A stretch of DNA of 64,000 nt from JAJACP01 sp964350245 (lineage in GTDB: Bacteria; Chlamydiota; Chlamydiia; Chlamydiales; JAAKFR01). The translations under genes were made by a program, and so were the position numbers. Below are positions 50,093-59,518 of the stretch, in pieces (within the stretch, counting starts at the first letter, position 1; every line of letters starts with the position of its first letter). The stretch covers positions 39,933-103,932 of the forward strand of contig CAYGJC010000006.1 in NCBI GenBank assembly GCA_964350245.1, given 5' to 3'. Below the pieces are notes generated by a model. That model ran no database searches, was not told the origin of the DNA, and worked only from the letters and a program-made list of their open reading frames with translations.

Positions 50093-50192
50093 NNNNNNNN
50101 NNNNNNNNNNNNNNNNNNNNNNNNNNNNNNNNNNNNNNNNNNNNNNNNNNNNNNNNNNNNNNNNNNNNNNNNNNNNNNNNNNNNNNNNNNNN
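50093..50192. other. assembly gap (100 N)
   Basis: Exactly 100 N bases, the usual placeholder for a gap of unknown size. The linkage between the propeller gene and the sctC end is therefore a scaffolding inference, and repeats in the propeller gene may be the reason for the break. Confidence 0.98.
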
Positions 50193-50198
50193 GCTCCC

Positions 50199-52457
50199 TT
50201 AATGATCTGGACAACGGGGAGGTGGATAGGTCTCACATTCCGGGGCCAGCTCGGTTCCACAATCGTAGATCGAGCAGGGATGACTCTCAAAGTTGTAGTC
50301 ATACCCTTCCTGGTTAGTGAGCTCCAGCGCTTCATAAACGTTAGTGACCACTTTAGGACGAATAAACAGAATCAAGTTCCGTTTAGTCCGCTGCTCCACG
50401 TTGCGCGCAAAAAGCGGCCCAATCAAAGGCAATGTGCCTAAGCAGGGAATTCCAGAGCGAATATCTAAGGTATTATCGCGAATGTGTCCACTCATCACCA
50501 AAAAACAGCCATCAGGAACATGGACACGAGTTGTCGTGAGAGTCTTATTAGTGGTTGGTGTTAGATTGGTTGCACCGGAGGTTCCATCAACCTCAGCAAT
50601 GGTTTGATCGATTTGTAGCGTCACCACATTGTTAGGTGCAATGGTCGGCGTGACATACAAACCTACCCCAATATCTTCATACTGGATGTTCTGCGTAACC
50701 GATCCGGTCTGCTGAATCACGGTACTCGTGGTCTGATACGGGATGTTTTGCCCAACAAAGAAGCTGGCGGGCACCGTATCCTCTACCATCAAACGGGGGT
50801 TGAGTACAATTTTGGTTTGCGCCTCTTCATCGAGAGCACTAACAAGCGCGCCTAGTGTGAGGAAGGACTGGCCGTTGTGCCGTAAAATGTTTCCAATGAT
50901 GCCTAAACCAAAAGCAGAGGTTGCGTCTGTGTTAACATTTCCTTGTAGCTGAGAAGGAACAGGAAGCGCTACGTCACGTCCAGGGTTAGGAATCGAGGGA
51001 GGATTTGCCGCTGGGTTAGCGGCAACAAAGCGCGCAGGTGCTTGCAAATTAGGACTCGGAGGGGCATTAGAAAGTAGACCTGATGCATAAGCTAATTTAT
51101 TTTGCTCATCACCCAAAGCAATCCACTGCACACCAAAGTCTAAAGAATTCGTTAGAGTGGTATCAATAATCAACACTTCCACATAGACCTGCTTGGGAGC
51201 TTGATCCAAGTCATCCAAAAGGTCGACAATTTTTTCGACAGCTGCACTCGAGCCAGTAATAATGATCGAATTATTCACTTCTAGCCACTGGATGCTGGAA
51301 ATGGCGTTCACAAACTCAACATTTGCAATACCGGCGAACTGCAAGCTTGAGCCAATGTCTTTAATGGCCTCGGCAATCATTTTTCCAGGCTGATACTTGA
51401 GCTTGTACATGTGGAAGTTGTTGTTCGCCATTGCCTGAGGAGGCAGATCCACAACTTCGGTGATGTCGGCAGTATCTAGCGCGGAGAGCACTTGAAGCGC
51501 CTTGTGGTTGAGATAAGGAGTGGAGACCACAAAGATTTTTTGGGAGGAGGGCTGCGCGATGATCTGCATCGGGTTGTCTTGAGACAAAGGAGCCAAAATC
51601 TCTTGGGCATAGGCCACAAGAGCGGTCGGGTAAGCGCTTTTCACATGGTATTCCACGATATCAAAAGCAGCATTTGGGGTATCTAATGCCGTGAGCAGAT
51701 CGGCAATCCGTTCTACATTGGAAGTGATATCTGAGACGATGAGGTGGCGGGTTTCCACCGAAACTTCAACAATAGCATCTGAAGAGAGCAGAGGACGGAC
51801 AATCCCTTGAATTTTAGTTGGATCTACATTGTATAATCGAAAAACGCGCGTGATAACCGCGGCATCACATGCATCATCCACGTTGTTGTCTGTGATTACC
51901 TTGGATACCTTTGATAGATTCTGGTCTCTGTAAATTAAGACGTTATTTCCCTGCTCAACAACAGAAAGTCCATGCATTTTAAGCACTTGAAGAAGAGCTG
52001 CCGAAAGATCTTCCACTGAGGTGGCATCCTCTGAAATGATGGTAATACCAAATTGTAAATCTTTCTTATCGAAGACAAAGTTGGTTCCGGAGATCTTGCT
52101 GATAAATTGAATCAGCTCAATAACGGAAATGTCTTCAAAATTAACTGTGTATCCTTCTCCTCGCGTTTTGGGCGCGCAGTTGGGTTTGGGATAGAGCCCT
52201 TGCTGATCAGCGTTAATATCGTGTATGTGATCAAAATGAAACTCAGAACCAAGACGTTGAATATCATTGGCTGGTGGGGCCGGTGCAGGCTCAGGTGCAG
52301 TGGGCTTGGGAGCTGCGTGCACTTCTGGAACAGAGGGACACGCGGAAATAAGCGAAAGCTCCTCACACTCTGGAGCGCTTTCCTCTGCACCAAGATGCAG
52401 GGTTAGACCACTCAGAACAACACACACACAATTTCGATAAAAATGATTCAGTCGCAT
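50199..52457 (-). CDS. sctC: type III secretion outer-membrane secretin (SctC/CdsC)
   Basis: The 752-residue protein forms the outer-membrane ring of the injectisome. It has a signal sequence (about residues 1-24), an N-terminal region with a Pro-rich stretch (PKPTAPEPAPAPPAN), secretin N domains (GLSVVEQGNNVLIYRD; VYVEVLIIDTTLTNSLDFGV) and the secretin core ending GTLPLIGPLFARNVEQRTKRNLILFIRPKVV. The stop at 50199 is intact, only six bases from the gap. It is the last known gene of the minus-strand T3SS operon and matches CT674. Confidence 0.93.
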   Translation of the reverse strand: MRLNHFYRNCVCVVLSGLTLHLGAEESAPECEELSLISACPSVPEVHAAPKPTAPEPAPAPPANDIQRLGSEFHFDHIHDINADQQGLYPKPNCAPKTRGEGYTVNFEDISVIELIQFISKISGTNFVFDKKDLQFGITIISEDATSVEDLSAALLQVLKMHGLSVVEQGNNVLIYRDQNLSKVSKVITDNNVDDACDAAVITRVFRLYNVDPTKIQGIVRPLLSSDAIVEVSVETRHLIVSDITSNVERIADLLTALDTPNAAFDIVEYHVKSAYPTALVAYAQEILAPLSQDNPMQIIAQPSSQKIFVVSTPYLNHKALQVLSALDTADITEVVDLPPQAMANNNFHMYKLKYQPGKMIAEAIKDIGSSLQFAGIANVEFVNAISSIQWLEVNNSIIITGSSAAVEKIVDLLDDLDQAPKQVYVEVLIIDTTLTNSLDFGVQWIALGDEQNKLAYASGLLSNAPPSPNLQAPARFVAANPAANPPSIPNPGRDVALPVPSQLQGNVNTDATSAFGLGIIGNILRHNGQSFLTLGALVSALDEEAQTKIVLNPRLMVEDTVPASFFVGQNIPYQTTSTVIQQTGSVTQNIQYEDIGVGLYVTPTIAPNNVVTLQIDQTIAEVDGTSGATNLTPTTNKTLTTTRVHVPDGCFLVMSGHIRDNTLDIRSGIPCLGTLPLIGPLFARNVEQRTKRNLILFIRPKVVTNVYEALELTNQEGYDYNFESHPCSIYDCGTELAPECETYPPPRCPDH

Positions 52458-52514
52458 TGGTCTAATGATAACTCACCTTTAAAAATTGGGTTATAACCGA
52501 AATCTCTTTTTTTC

Positions 52515-54062
52515 TCACTCGATTCTCGCAATACTAATCACGGTTACTGGACGCTCAAAAAAGGAGGGCCCCTCTTTGTGCGAAACTTTTCTAAAAATCG
52601 CCTCTACCTGCTGCTGAGGAGTCAGAAAGAGGTTCTCCATCAATGCTTCTAAAAACTGCGCCTCATCCAGTTCAATTTCTTCGACATGTTTCGCCTGTCC
52701 TGCCTGAAATGTATGCAAAATAAGGGTATCGCCTACATTCCAATTTGAGTCAACCTCAATGAACTCGGCAGGAGTCAGAGTACCCAGAGGGGGATTGTCG
52801 GCCGTTAAACGACGCGGAGAATCTCCCCCCTCAGGCAGGTACCAAAGGGGACTATACCCACACGAAATGTAAGAGAAGCGGCTCTCTGCGGGGAAAAGGG
52901 AGAGCAAGGAAAACGAGAAGTTCCACCCCTGTCTTTCTTTTAAAATCTCTTTGTTGAGCGCCGTGGCAAAGTCTGTTGGACGGTCGATAATATGCGCTAA
53001 AGCCCGCACCATCCCTTTCAAAACAGCAATCTGCAAAAGTCCCTCAACACCTGTTGTTAAAGACTCGCCCATCACTAAATTGAAGACCCCCTCTCTTTGT
53101 TGAAAAAAGTCGTAATAAACCGAGGAGAGCGCAGTGTTGCAGTTGGAAGCAAGGGCCATCTCGACTCTGGGCCAGCCGGGCGTTTTTTGAGGAATTAAGA
53201 TGGATTGCGCCTCACGTAAACTGTCGGTTAACTCTCCTAAGTAGTCGCTGCCACGCATATCTTTTTTCAAAAGATCGGAGGTGAGGTAGTTGGATGCCGC
53301 TGCAATAAAGTCGACAATGTCTTCATAGCGATCTTTGGGGTTGGGCTGCAGCGCTTTTGCTAACATCTTTTGCAAGCCGCGCGGTACATTGGAAAGGTGC
53401 ACAACACCATGACAGAGCCTTCCCAAAACAAGTTCATAGGTGATCACACCTAAAGCGTACACATCTGCAGAGAAGCTAACCTCTAGAGGATTAGTGCGCT
53501 GCTCTGGGCTCATATAAACGGGTGTTCCCAGTGCGCGCGCTTTTTGCGGCGCCTCTTTTTCGGTGTACATCTGGGAAATACCAAAATCAATCACCTTCAC
53601 GCCCCCTTGAGCGGTGAGCAAAATATTTTCCGGTTTCAGATCACGATGAATAATCCCGTGGGCGTGTAGGTGCGTTAAGGCGTGACCGATTTGGATCACC
53701 ACCTCTATGGCCCGTTTTAAAGACATCGCTTCTTGTAAGATCATTTGCCTAAGGGAAATACCTTGGATAAACTCCATGGCAATATAGACCCCGCCCTCCC
53801 ATTTGCCGTGTCCAAATAGTTTGACTATGTTGGGATGATTAGTGAGCTCAATGATCTCTGCCTCGCGCAAAAAACTCTCAACCATTTCAGGATGAGCAAC
53901 ATATTTAGAAGAGAGCACTTTGATGGCGATGGGCTCAAATGTTTCGGGATGAATACCCAAATAAAGGAGACTCATGCCTCCTTTGTTGAGCACACTCTCG
54001 ATTTTATAGCCCCCGATCTGACGCGGGAGTATAGCGGGTCTTGCGCTGGACTCTTCCGTCAT
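52515..54062 (-). CDS. pkn5: Pkn5-like Ser/Thr protein kinase fused to a PP2C/SpoIIE-like domain
   Basis: The 515-residue protein has a complete Hanks-type kinase domain (about 15-275): glycine loop NKGGMSLLY, Lys48, the catalytic loop HRDLKPEN (139-146), DFG (159-161) and the APE-like SPEQR. The C-terminal 220 residues resemble a SpoIIE/RsbU phosphatase (YISCGYSPLWYLPEGG, LTADNPPLGTLTP). The metal-binding GD of that family is GE here (VMGESLTTGVEG), so phosphatase activity is doubtful. It overlaps sctQ by four bases. By position it equals CT673 (Pkn5), a kinase linked to the T3SS. Confidence 0.9.
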   Translation of the reverse strand: MTEESSARPAILPRQIGGYKIESVLNKGGMSLLYLGIHPETFEPIAIKVLSSKYVAHPEMVESFLREAEIIELTNHPNIVKLFGHGKWEGGVYIAMEFIQGISLRQMILQEAMSLKRAIEVVIQIGHALTHLHAHGIIHRDLKPENILLTAQGGVKVIDFGISQMYTEKEAPQKARALGTPVYMSPEQRTNPLEVSFSADVYALGVITYELVLGRLCHGVVHLSNVPRGLQKMLAKALQPNPKDRYEDIVDFIAAASNYLTSDLLKKDMRGSDYLGELTDSLREAQSILIPQKTPGWPRVEMALASNCNTALSSVYYDFFQQREGVFNLVMGESLTTGVEGLLQIAVLKGMVRALAHIIDRPTDFATALNKEILKERQGWNFSFSLLSLFPAESRFSYISCGYSPLWYLPEGGDSPRRLTADNPPLGTLTPAEFIEVDSNWNVGDTLILHTFQAGQAKHVEEIELDEAQFLEALMENLFLTPQQQVEAIFRKVSHKEGPSFFERPVTVISIARIE

Positions 54063-55258
54063 AGAGAGAGGATGCGGACACCTAAGGTCTCGCCTAATCG
54101 GATTAACTCACCTCTGCCTACTTTTTTCCCGTTCACAACTAGATCCACTCCTTGCTCAGGAGCCACATTGACCTCAAGTAGATTGCCGGGAGACAGGTCC
54201 ATCAGCTCTTTTGCTGTCATCCGCAGCCGCCCCACCTCAACAGTAAGCTGTATGGGAAGCTGTTCAGCGGATAGAGTGGGTTCAGGGGGCGCGGGAGTGG
54301 TTGGAACCACCTCTTCTTCGTTTTCATCACGAAGCTGATCTTCATACAGATCCTCTTCAGGCGCATTTTCTTCTTCTTCAAATGGGTTTTCATCCATAGA
54401 TAGGCCTACCTCTTCATAACGGGGGTACTCAGTGAGTTTAATCCCCCCTTCTTTAAAACGTCCTCGAAAAAGTGGAGTTTGATTGAGGGCTAAAACAACT
54501 CCTCCTTTACTCCCGGAAGGGTCATACGAACAGTGATCGAGCAAGATAAAGTCTCCGGTACGCACCTCTTTCCAATCCTGAAAGCTCAGTTGCGTGTGTC
54601 CCACCTCTAAGCTTACATCGACCCAAATTTTTTCCCGAAGTTCGTCTGACAGAGGAGGAGGGGGAAGATTGGAAAAATAGCTCTTCCAGTCACGTCGAAA
54701 GCTGTCGGGTAGAAGCACTTTGCCCCAAAAATTCTGGTCTTGCAGTGCAATTGAAACATCCATCACAAAACAAGCCTCTGATCCGATTCCTGCCTGAACG
54801 GCCCCCTCTACTCCTTTGAGGCGTGGAGAGAGCGAAGAGGCAAAACCTACCTCTTCCACCGTACGGAGCATTTCGGCGGCAAAGTAGTGATAAAATCCCT
54901 GAATGAGAGAGGGATCATAAAAATAGGCCGCCTCTTTTTCTCCTCCGAGCAACTTGGCCATCAATCGCTTGAGATCATGATCGGTGGTTACAAAGTAGGC
55001 GGGCGCCGCAAGTGGCGTCCACTCAAAGGTCAACAGAAGAGGGTTTTCACCCATTTCTGAGACCAGCGCATCTTCACTTAACCACCCTTTTTCATGATGC
55101 TCAATTTTGAGTTTAGAGGTTTTAAAGAGCTCCTGAAGCCGCTTTTCTAAAAGCTTCCAGTCAAAAAGAGCGGGATTGCCAAACTGCGGCTTCTCCTCAA
55201 GCTCACAAAGAGCCAAATCTACTTGCTTAATCCAGTCGAGAGGTTTTTCTGTTGCCAT
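54059..55258 (-). CDS. sctQ: type III secretion C-ring/sorting-platform protein SctQ
   Basis: SctQ (399 residues from ATG 55258; a GTG at 55264 is also possible) is the cytoplasmic sorting-platform protein of the injectisome. The C-terminal 75 residues form a FliN/SpoA domain (LPIQLTVEVGRLRMTAKELM, VDLVVNGKKVGRGELIRLGE), and a second SpoA-like region lies near 210-280. An acidic linker (ENPFEEEENAPEEDLYEDQ) connects them. It matches CT672. Confidence 0.9.
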   Translation of the reverse strand: MATEKPLDWIKQVDLALCELEEKPQFGNPALFDWKLLEKRLQELFKTSKLKIEHHEKGWLSEDALVSEMGENPLLLTFEWTPLAAPAYFVTTDHDLKRLMAKLLGGEKEAAYFYDPSLIQGFYHYFAAEMLRTVEEVGFASSLSPRLKGVEGAVQAGIGSEACFVMDVSIALQDQNFWGKVLLPDSFRRDWKSYFSNLPPPPLSDELREKIWVDVSLEVGHTQLSFQDWKEVRTGDFILLDHCSYDPSGSKGGVVLALNQTPLFRGRFKEGGIKLTEYPRYEEVGLSMDENPFEEEENAPEEDLYEDQLRDENEEEVVPTTPAPPEPTLSAEQLPIQLTVEVGRLRMTAKELMDLSPGNLLEVNVAPEQGVDLVVNGKKVGRGELIRLGETLGVRILSL

Positions 55259-55300
55259 TTTCACGATTCTATCTATTTGGTGTCACTATAGCGCAAGCTA

Positions 55301-56005
55301 TTATTCCGGGCCAGCGCCCCCTTCTTCTCTTCTTTGTCTCTGTTGATCCGCTTCACGACGTGTCTCACCGGCTCCCGCTTCCAACGGTTGAAAAGGAGGA
55401 GGAAGAGGCTCTGCACGGGGCAGCGCCACCACATGCTTTCCAATGCTCATCTCATGCACGGTGATGTTCTTAGCCTGCAACGCTTGCACCATTTCCAAGA
55501 GCTGTTCTTTATTTTTCTCTACCATTGTGATGGCTGTATTCTCTTGCTGCGGTGTCATGAAATTATCAAAATGGATCACCAATGCATTGTCTTGATAACT
55601 CAAGGTGAGGTTACTCCCTGCGAATGCCTGCGGCACCTCAGCGGTATTGGAGAGAGTCATAGAAGCAAAATCTTTGCCTCCCACCTGACCCACTTTCATA
55701 TCAGCGACCATAGTTGAGATTAACTTGCCGACCGCATCTACAGCGGCTTTTGCCTGGGTCGCGTCTATCTCAGAGGCTTCTTCTATTGCTCCCACCTCAC
55801 CATGCTGACCAACCTGTGCCTTTAGCTCCTTAATCTCATGCCCTTCTCCAGCGATATCGAACAGATTTTTCTTCTTCTCTTCGCCCGCTTTTTCATCTTT
55901 TTTCGGCATTTTGAAATCTTTACCGCTCTTCTTGCTCTCTTTGGGTTCTCCATCGTCTTTTGAGGGAGGGGTACTTGACGATCTACTTGGAGGAGGGACA
56001 GACAT
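55301..56005 (-). CDS. sctP: SctP-like T3SS protein (CT671/CdsP position)
   Basis: The 234-residue protein has a long charged, disordered N-terminus (SVPPPSRSSSTPPSKDDGEPK; many Lys and Glu to about residue 55) and a compact C-terminal domain (SMTLSNTAEVPQAFAGSNLT, LVIHFDNFMTPQQENTAITM). Needle-length or substrate-switch regulators (SctP/FliK class) have this layout. I assign it by position between sctO and sctQ, matching CT671, more than by sequence. It starts three bases after sctO. Confidence 0.75.
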   Translation of the reverse strand: MSVPPPSRSSSTPPSKDDGEPKESKKSGKDFKMPKKDEKAGEEKKKNLFDIAGEGHEIKELKAQVGQHGEVGAIEEASEIDATQAKAAVDAVGKLISTMVADMKVGQVGGKDFASMTLSNTAEVPQAFAGSNLTLSYQDNALVIHFDNFMTPQQENTAITMVEKNKEQLLEMVQALQAKNITVHEMSIGKHVVALPRAEPLPPPFQPLEAGAGETRREADQQRQRREEGGAGPE

Positions 56006-56008
56006 GAT

Positions 56009-56512
56009 TTACGACTCCTTTTTCTTTTTCCGATGTGATTCGTACAGAACTTGACCGATCTCGTCTTGTTCTTTGGCTTCCTCTTTAGCCTGCTCTATGC
56101 GCGCTTGCTTTTCCCACTCTTGTTTATGCAACTCGATCTTCTCTTCTTCAAGGCGCCTCTGATTTAGCTCTTGTTTCGCCTCTTCAAGATTTCTTTCAGC
56201 AGTCCGTACATGTTCTTGTTGCTGTTTGACTTTTTCTTCTTCTTTTATCAATTTCTCTTTGACTACTTTCAGATAAGCCTTCATTTGCAAGACCTCTTCG
56301 CTATTCGTTCCTTCATCTAGGGCCTTACGTAGCTGCGCGAGTTTGTCGTTGTGGTGAGTTAAAACAGCATCGCGCTCGGCTTCGACTTTTTTCAGCTTCT
56401 CTTTTTCTACTTCTAAAGCTCGCTTTTTTTCTTCAACAACTCTCTCTGCTTTTTCAACTCGATCTTTTTTAACGGCAAGCACTTGCTCAAGCGGATACTT
56501 CAGCTTACCCAT
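56009..56512 (-). CDS. sctO: type III secretion stalk protein SctO
   Basis: The 167-residue protein is almost wholly a charged coiled coil (KKDRVEKAERVVEEKKRALE; EEEKVKQQQEHVRTAERNLE), as in the FliJ/SctO family that couples the ATPase to the export gate. It lies three bases after sctN, the universal order sctN-sctO, and matches CT670. Function follows from family and position. Confidence 0.88.
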   Translation of the reverse strand: MGKLKYPLEQVLAVKKDRVEKAERVVEEKKRALEVEKEKLKKVEAERDAVLTHHNDKLAQLRKALDEGTNSEEVLQMKAYLKVVKEKLIKEEEKVKQQQEHVRTAERNLEEAKQELNQRRLEEEKIELHKQEWEKQARIEQAKEEAKEQDEIGQVLYESHRKKKKES

Positions 56513-56515
56513 ATT

Positions 56516-57847
56516 CTACCTAAAAAGCGCTTTTAGCTGCTGCACCGTCTCTTCTAGAGAGCTTTTATCTTCAATCGTTTGCTTCAAAAAGCGATTGAGT
56601 TTGTCAATGTGATCGATCGCATAATCGGCATCTCGATCAGAGCCTCTTTTATACTCTCCGATCCGAATCAACATTTCGTTTTTTCTGTAGTTGGCTAGCA
56701 CCTCGCGCGCTTTGCTCACCACTTTCAGTTGATCTTCGGGAGCCACTTCTGTTAGAAGACGGCTGATCGAGGCTAAAACATCAATCGCCGGGTAGTGGTA
56801 GGCCTGGGCTAATTGGCTGGAGAGGACAATATGGCCATCTAAAATCGATTTTACTTCATCGGCGACCGGTTCATTCATATCATCACCAGCTACAAGAACA
56901 GTGTAGAAAGCGGTGATCGACCCTTTATCAGAGTTTCCGGATCGCTCTAGAAGGCGAGGCAATGTCGAAAACACTGAAGGCGTATAACCTGCACGAGCAG
57001 GTGGCTCGCCTGCTGCCAGCCCTACTTCACGCAAAGCGCGCGCAAAACGGGTCACCGAGTCCATCATCAAGACAACCGTTTTGCCTTGATCGCGGAAATA
57101 CTCGGCAATGGCTGTGCCCACATAAGCAGCATTTAAACGAAGCTGAGAGGCTTGATCCGAGGTGGATACGACAATCACAGAGCGGGCGATTCCCTCTTCA
57201 CCTAAATCTTTCTCAATAAATTCGCGCACCTCTCGCCCCCGTTCACCAATCAGTGCAATCACATTGATATCGGCCTCAGCGTTGCGCGCAATCATGCCTA
57301 ACAGAGTTGACTTACCCACACCGGCTCCGGCAAAGATCCCTATTCTTTGTCCCCGTCCACATGTCAACAGACCGTCTATACACCGCACGCCAGTTGAAAT
57401 GGGCTGCGTAATCCGCTCACGCGTTAAAGGATCGGGGGGAGCACGAAAAATGGGATAGGTCTCTGTAAGATTAAGAGGCCCTTTTGTATCGACATCAAGA
57501 GGCTCGCCCAAACCATTGAGTACTCTACCCAAAAGCTCCGGACCCACTTTAATATGCAGGGCAAGACGTGTGGGAATGACCTCAGAAGAGGGACCCACTC
57601 CTGTCATCTCACCCAGAGGTGAGAGGTAGACCTGATCTTGAGTAAAACCGACGACTTCAGTGAGAAGAGGTGCTATGCCCTCTCTTTTCACGAGGCAGAC
57701 CTCACCAATACGCACCTGCGGCACCACAGCCTTGATCAGCATTCCCACAACCTCTGTGATACGTCCCATCACAGTCGTGAGCTGCACATCTTCCAGGCGC
57801 GAGAGCAGGTGCTCAAAATCTTTGGTCAGGTCGTCCTTGTTATCCAA
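56516..57847 (-). CDS. sctN: type III secretion ATPase SctN
   Basis: The 443-residue F1-beta-like ATPase unfolds and feeds substrates into the injectisome. Walker A is GAGVGKST (174-181), preceded by GQRIGIFA. The segments LIGERGREVREFIEKDL, VLMMDSVTRFARALREVGLAAGEPPARAGYTPSVFS and LLERSG are hallmark T3SS/flagellar ATPase motifs. It overlaps the CT668 homologue by eight bases. It matches CT669. Confidence 0.96.
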   Translation of the reverse strand: MDNKDDLTKDFEHLLSRLEDVQLTTVMGRITEVVGMLIKAVVPQVRIGEVCLVKREGIAPLLTEVVGFTQDQVYLSPLGEMTGVGPSSEVIPTRLALHIKVGPELLGRVLNGLGEPLDVDTKGPLNLTETYPIFRAPPDPLTRERITQPISTGVRCIDGLLTCGRGQRIGIFAGAGVGKSTLLGMIARNAEADINVIALIGERGREVREFIEKDLGEEGIARSVIVVSTSDQASQLRLNAAYVGTAIAEYFRDQGKTVVLMMDSVTRFARALREVGLAAGEPPARAGYTPSVFSTLPRLLERSGNSDKGSITAFYTVLVAGDDMNEPVADEVKSILDGHIVLSSQLAQAYHYPAIDVLASISRLLTEVAPEDQLKVVSKAREVLANYRKNEMLIRIGEYKRGSDRDADYAIDHIDKLNRFLKQTIEDKSSLEETVQQLKALFR

Positions 57848-58499
57848 GCTGCGTACTCATTAATGTTTTAATTCCCGAAACGGTTCCTCCCACGATACTG
57901 GCAAACAACTCTCCTCTTTGGACTGCACGCTGCACAGAGTATTGCAGTTTCAAAAAATCGGCCGGATTAGGATCTTTTTGTGTTCCCACATAGTTTAGGG
58001 CTGAGCTTAGCGTCTCTTGAGAGCCATTGATCCACCTTGTAATGTAGTTGAGTGCGGGCTCACCGGACATATGTTGTGGTGGATTGAATTCGCCTTGACT
58101 GTTTTTGGCGATGTTACGCATTTCCGGATTCATCTTGTCTACAAGCTTATTAAGAGCTTGATAGTGCTCGTCTGCAAACTTGCTTGTAATATTTGGATCC
58201 TGAAGGTTATTTTGAGCCGTACTCAATTGGGTTTTGAGCTTGTTGAGATGGTCCCCTAACTGCTCAGGCGACATCTGCTCCACCACTTTTCCTGCATTGT
58301 CACGCGCCATCTCCATCGGAGAGGGTTTACCCGCAGGAGCTGTCTGGGGGCCCTCCGCTCCTTTACCAGGCTCAGGTGGAAGGGAAAAGGGTTTAGGCTC
58401 TTGCGCCTCTTCTCCTGAACCTAGCCCAGGTTTATCGCGCCCATACTCAGGTGTCGGCGGTGTCGGCGTGACACCCGGATTGTTAATGTCTTCAACCAT
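57840..58499 (-). CDS. T3SS-operon protein of unknown role (CT668 position)
   Basis: The 219-residue protein has a Pro-rich, disordered N-terminus (residues 7-60; TPTPPTPEYGRDKPGLGSGE) and a helical C-terminal half (SPEQLGDHLNKLKTQLSTAQ). By position between the ATPase and the needle chaperone it corresponds to CT668. It has no membrane segment. In related systems, genes here encode SctL-like stators or small operon-specific proteins, but the SctL fold is not evident. Confidence 0.75.
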   Translation of the reverse strand: MVEDINNPGVTPTPPTPEYGRDKPGLGSGEEAQEPKPFSLPPEPGKGAEGPQTAPAGKPSPMEMARDNAGKVVEQMSPEQLGDHLNKLKTQLSTAQNNLQDPNITSKFADEHYQALNKLVDKMNPEMRNIAKNSQGEFNPPQHMSGEPALNYITRWINGSQETLSSALNYVGTQKDPNPADFLKLQYSVQRAVQRGELFASIVGGTVSGIKTLMSTQLG

Positions 58500-58514
58500 A
58501 CTTACATTCTCCCC

Positions 58515-58961
58515 TTACTCTGGACCTGTTTGCACGCGATCTTGCAACTCCTTCTCCCAATCGAGCAAAGATTGTGCAAGCTGACGTGTTGATTCCGCAT
58601 CACTTTTATCGAGCACTTCCTGAGCAAGCTGAGCTCCTGCTTCTAGGGCTTTTTGCTTCTCTTCAGAAGAGCCATCCTGCAAAACAGACAAAATGTGCGA
58701 GAAAGCCAAAAAGGCTTGTGCGCGCCAGTTCGTTTGTTCGACTTGGAGAATCTCATTGAAATTCTTCTGTGCGGTTTTGATATCCATTTTGTGTAGAGCG
58801 ATCAGCCCGTAGCCCATTTTTCGGGCCATATTTTGCGGATCTACTACCCCAATGGCATTAAATAGTTTTTTTGCACTCTCCTCGTCTCCCTGCTTAATCG
58901 CAACAAGACCACCTTCCACCAGCAAGGGAAGATCCTCTCTGAAATCTTGAAGTGTTGCCAT
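58515..58961 (-). CDS. needle chaperone CdsG-like (CT667 position)
   Basis: The 148-residue helical, TPR-like protein (GGLVAIKQGDEESAKKLFNA, GLIALHKMDIKTAQKNFNEI) resembles class III TPR chaperones such as YscG/PscG. In Chlamydia, CdsG and CdsE together hold the needle subunit CdsF, and the gene order here (E-F-G) is the same. It follows sctF directly. Confidence 0.82.
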   Translation of the reverse strand: MATLQDFREDLPLLVEGGLVAIKQGDEESAKKLFNAIGVVDPQNMARKMGYGLIALHKMDIKTAQKNFNEILQVEQTNWRAQAFLAFSHILSVLQDGSSEEKQKALEAGAQLAQEVLDKSDAESTRQLAQSLLDWEKELQDRVQTGPE

Positions 58962-58982
58962 ATCGTTATTCCTTTAGCTTTT

Positions 58983-59231
58983 TTATTGTCCTTTAGTCGC
59001 ACGAGCCATGGTAACCATCTCGTTGTTCACTGCGCTTAATGTGTTTGAAACAGCCTCAACATACTGTGACATAATTTGCATATGGAACTGCATGTTAAAC
59101 ATGGTCCCCAAATTGACCGTACCGCCGGTTGAAGACTCCAACTGACTTAAATACGACTTCACAGACTGTACATACTTCTCCAGCCCACTGAGCATTTTGG
59201 TAAAATCGAACGACGCTGCGCCTTCGCCCAT
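58983..59231 (-). CDS. sctF: type III secretion needle subunit SctF (CdsF)
   Basis: The 82-residue helical-hairpin protein polymerises into the needle. It has the expected size, helical pattern (FTKMLSGLEKYVQSVKSYLS; FHMQIMSQYVEAVSNTLSAV) and a central Gly-containing turn (ESSTGGTVN). It is placed between the two chaperone genes as in CT665-667. The usual Pro-Asp turn of proteobacterial needles is replaced by a Gly-rich turn. Confidence 0.88.
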   Translation of the reverse strand: MGEGAASFDFTKMLSGLEKYVQSVKSYLSQLESSTGGTVNLGTMFNMQFHMQIMSQYVEAVSNTLSAVNNEMVTMARATKGQ

Positions 59232-59243
59232 AAAAATCCCCCC

Positions 59244-59492
59244 TTAAAACATTTTACGATTACTACGCTGCACGACCTTTTGAAGGGCTAAATACCCGTG
59301 AAGCAACGTCTGTGTTTGATCAAAACTTTTCTTATCTTCCCCTTGTCGCAATAGAGTTTTCAGTTGATTCACACGCTCCTCAACTTGCTCCTTAATTGCA
59401 CGTAATTTTCCAGGATCTTTTAAATCCACTTCCAAGTCGAAAGAATAATCAGCGACCTTATTCTTTTTTTTATCGCTTTCCATTCCAAACAT
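59244..59492 (-). CDS. needle chaperone CdsE-like (CT665 position)
   Basis: The 82-residue charged, helical protein (DLEVDLKDPGKLRAIKEQVE, QTQTLLHGYLALQKVVQRSN) matches CdsE (CT665) by size and position. CdsE partners CdsG to keep the needle subunit unpolymerised. It lies between sctD and sctF. Confidence 0.82.
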   Translation of the reverse strand: MFGMESDKKKNKVADYSFDLEVDLKDPGKLRAIKEQVEERVNQLKTLLRQGEDKKSFDQTQTLLHGYLALQKVVQRSNRKMF

Positions 59493-59518
59493 AATTTAAA
59501 CCTCTTAAACTCGTTTCA

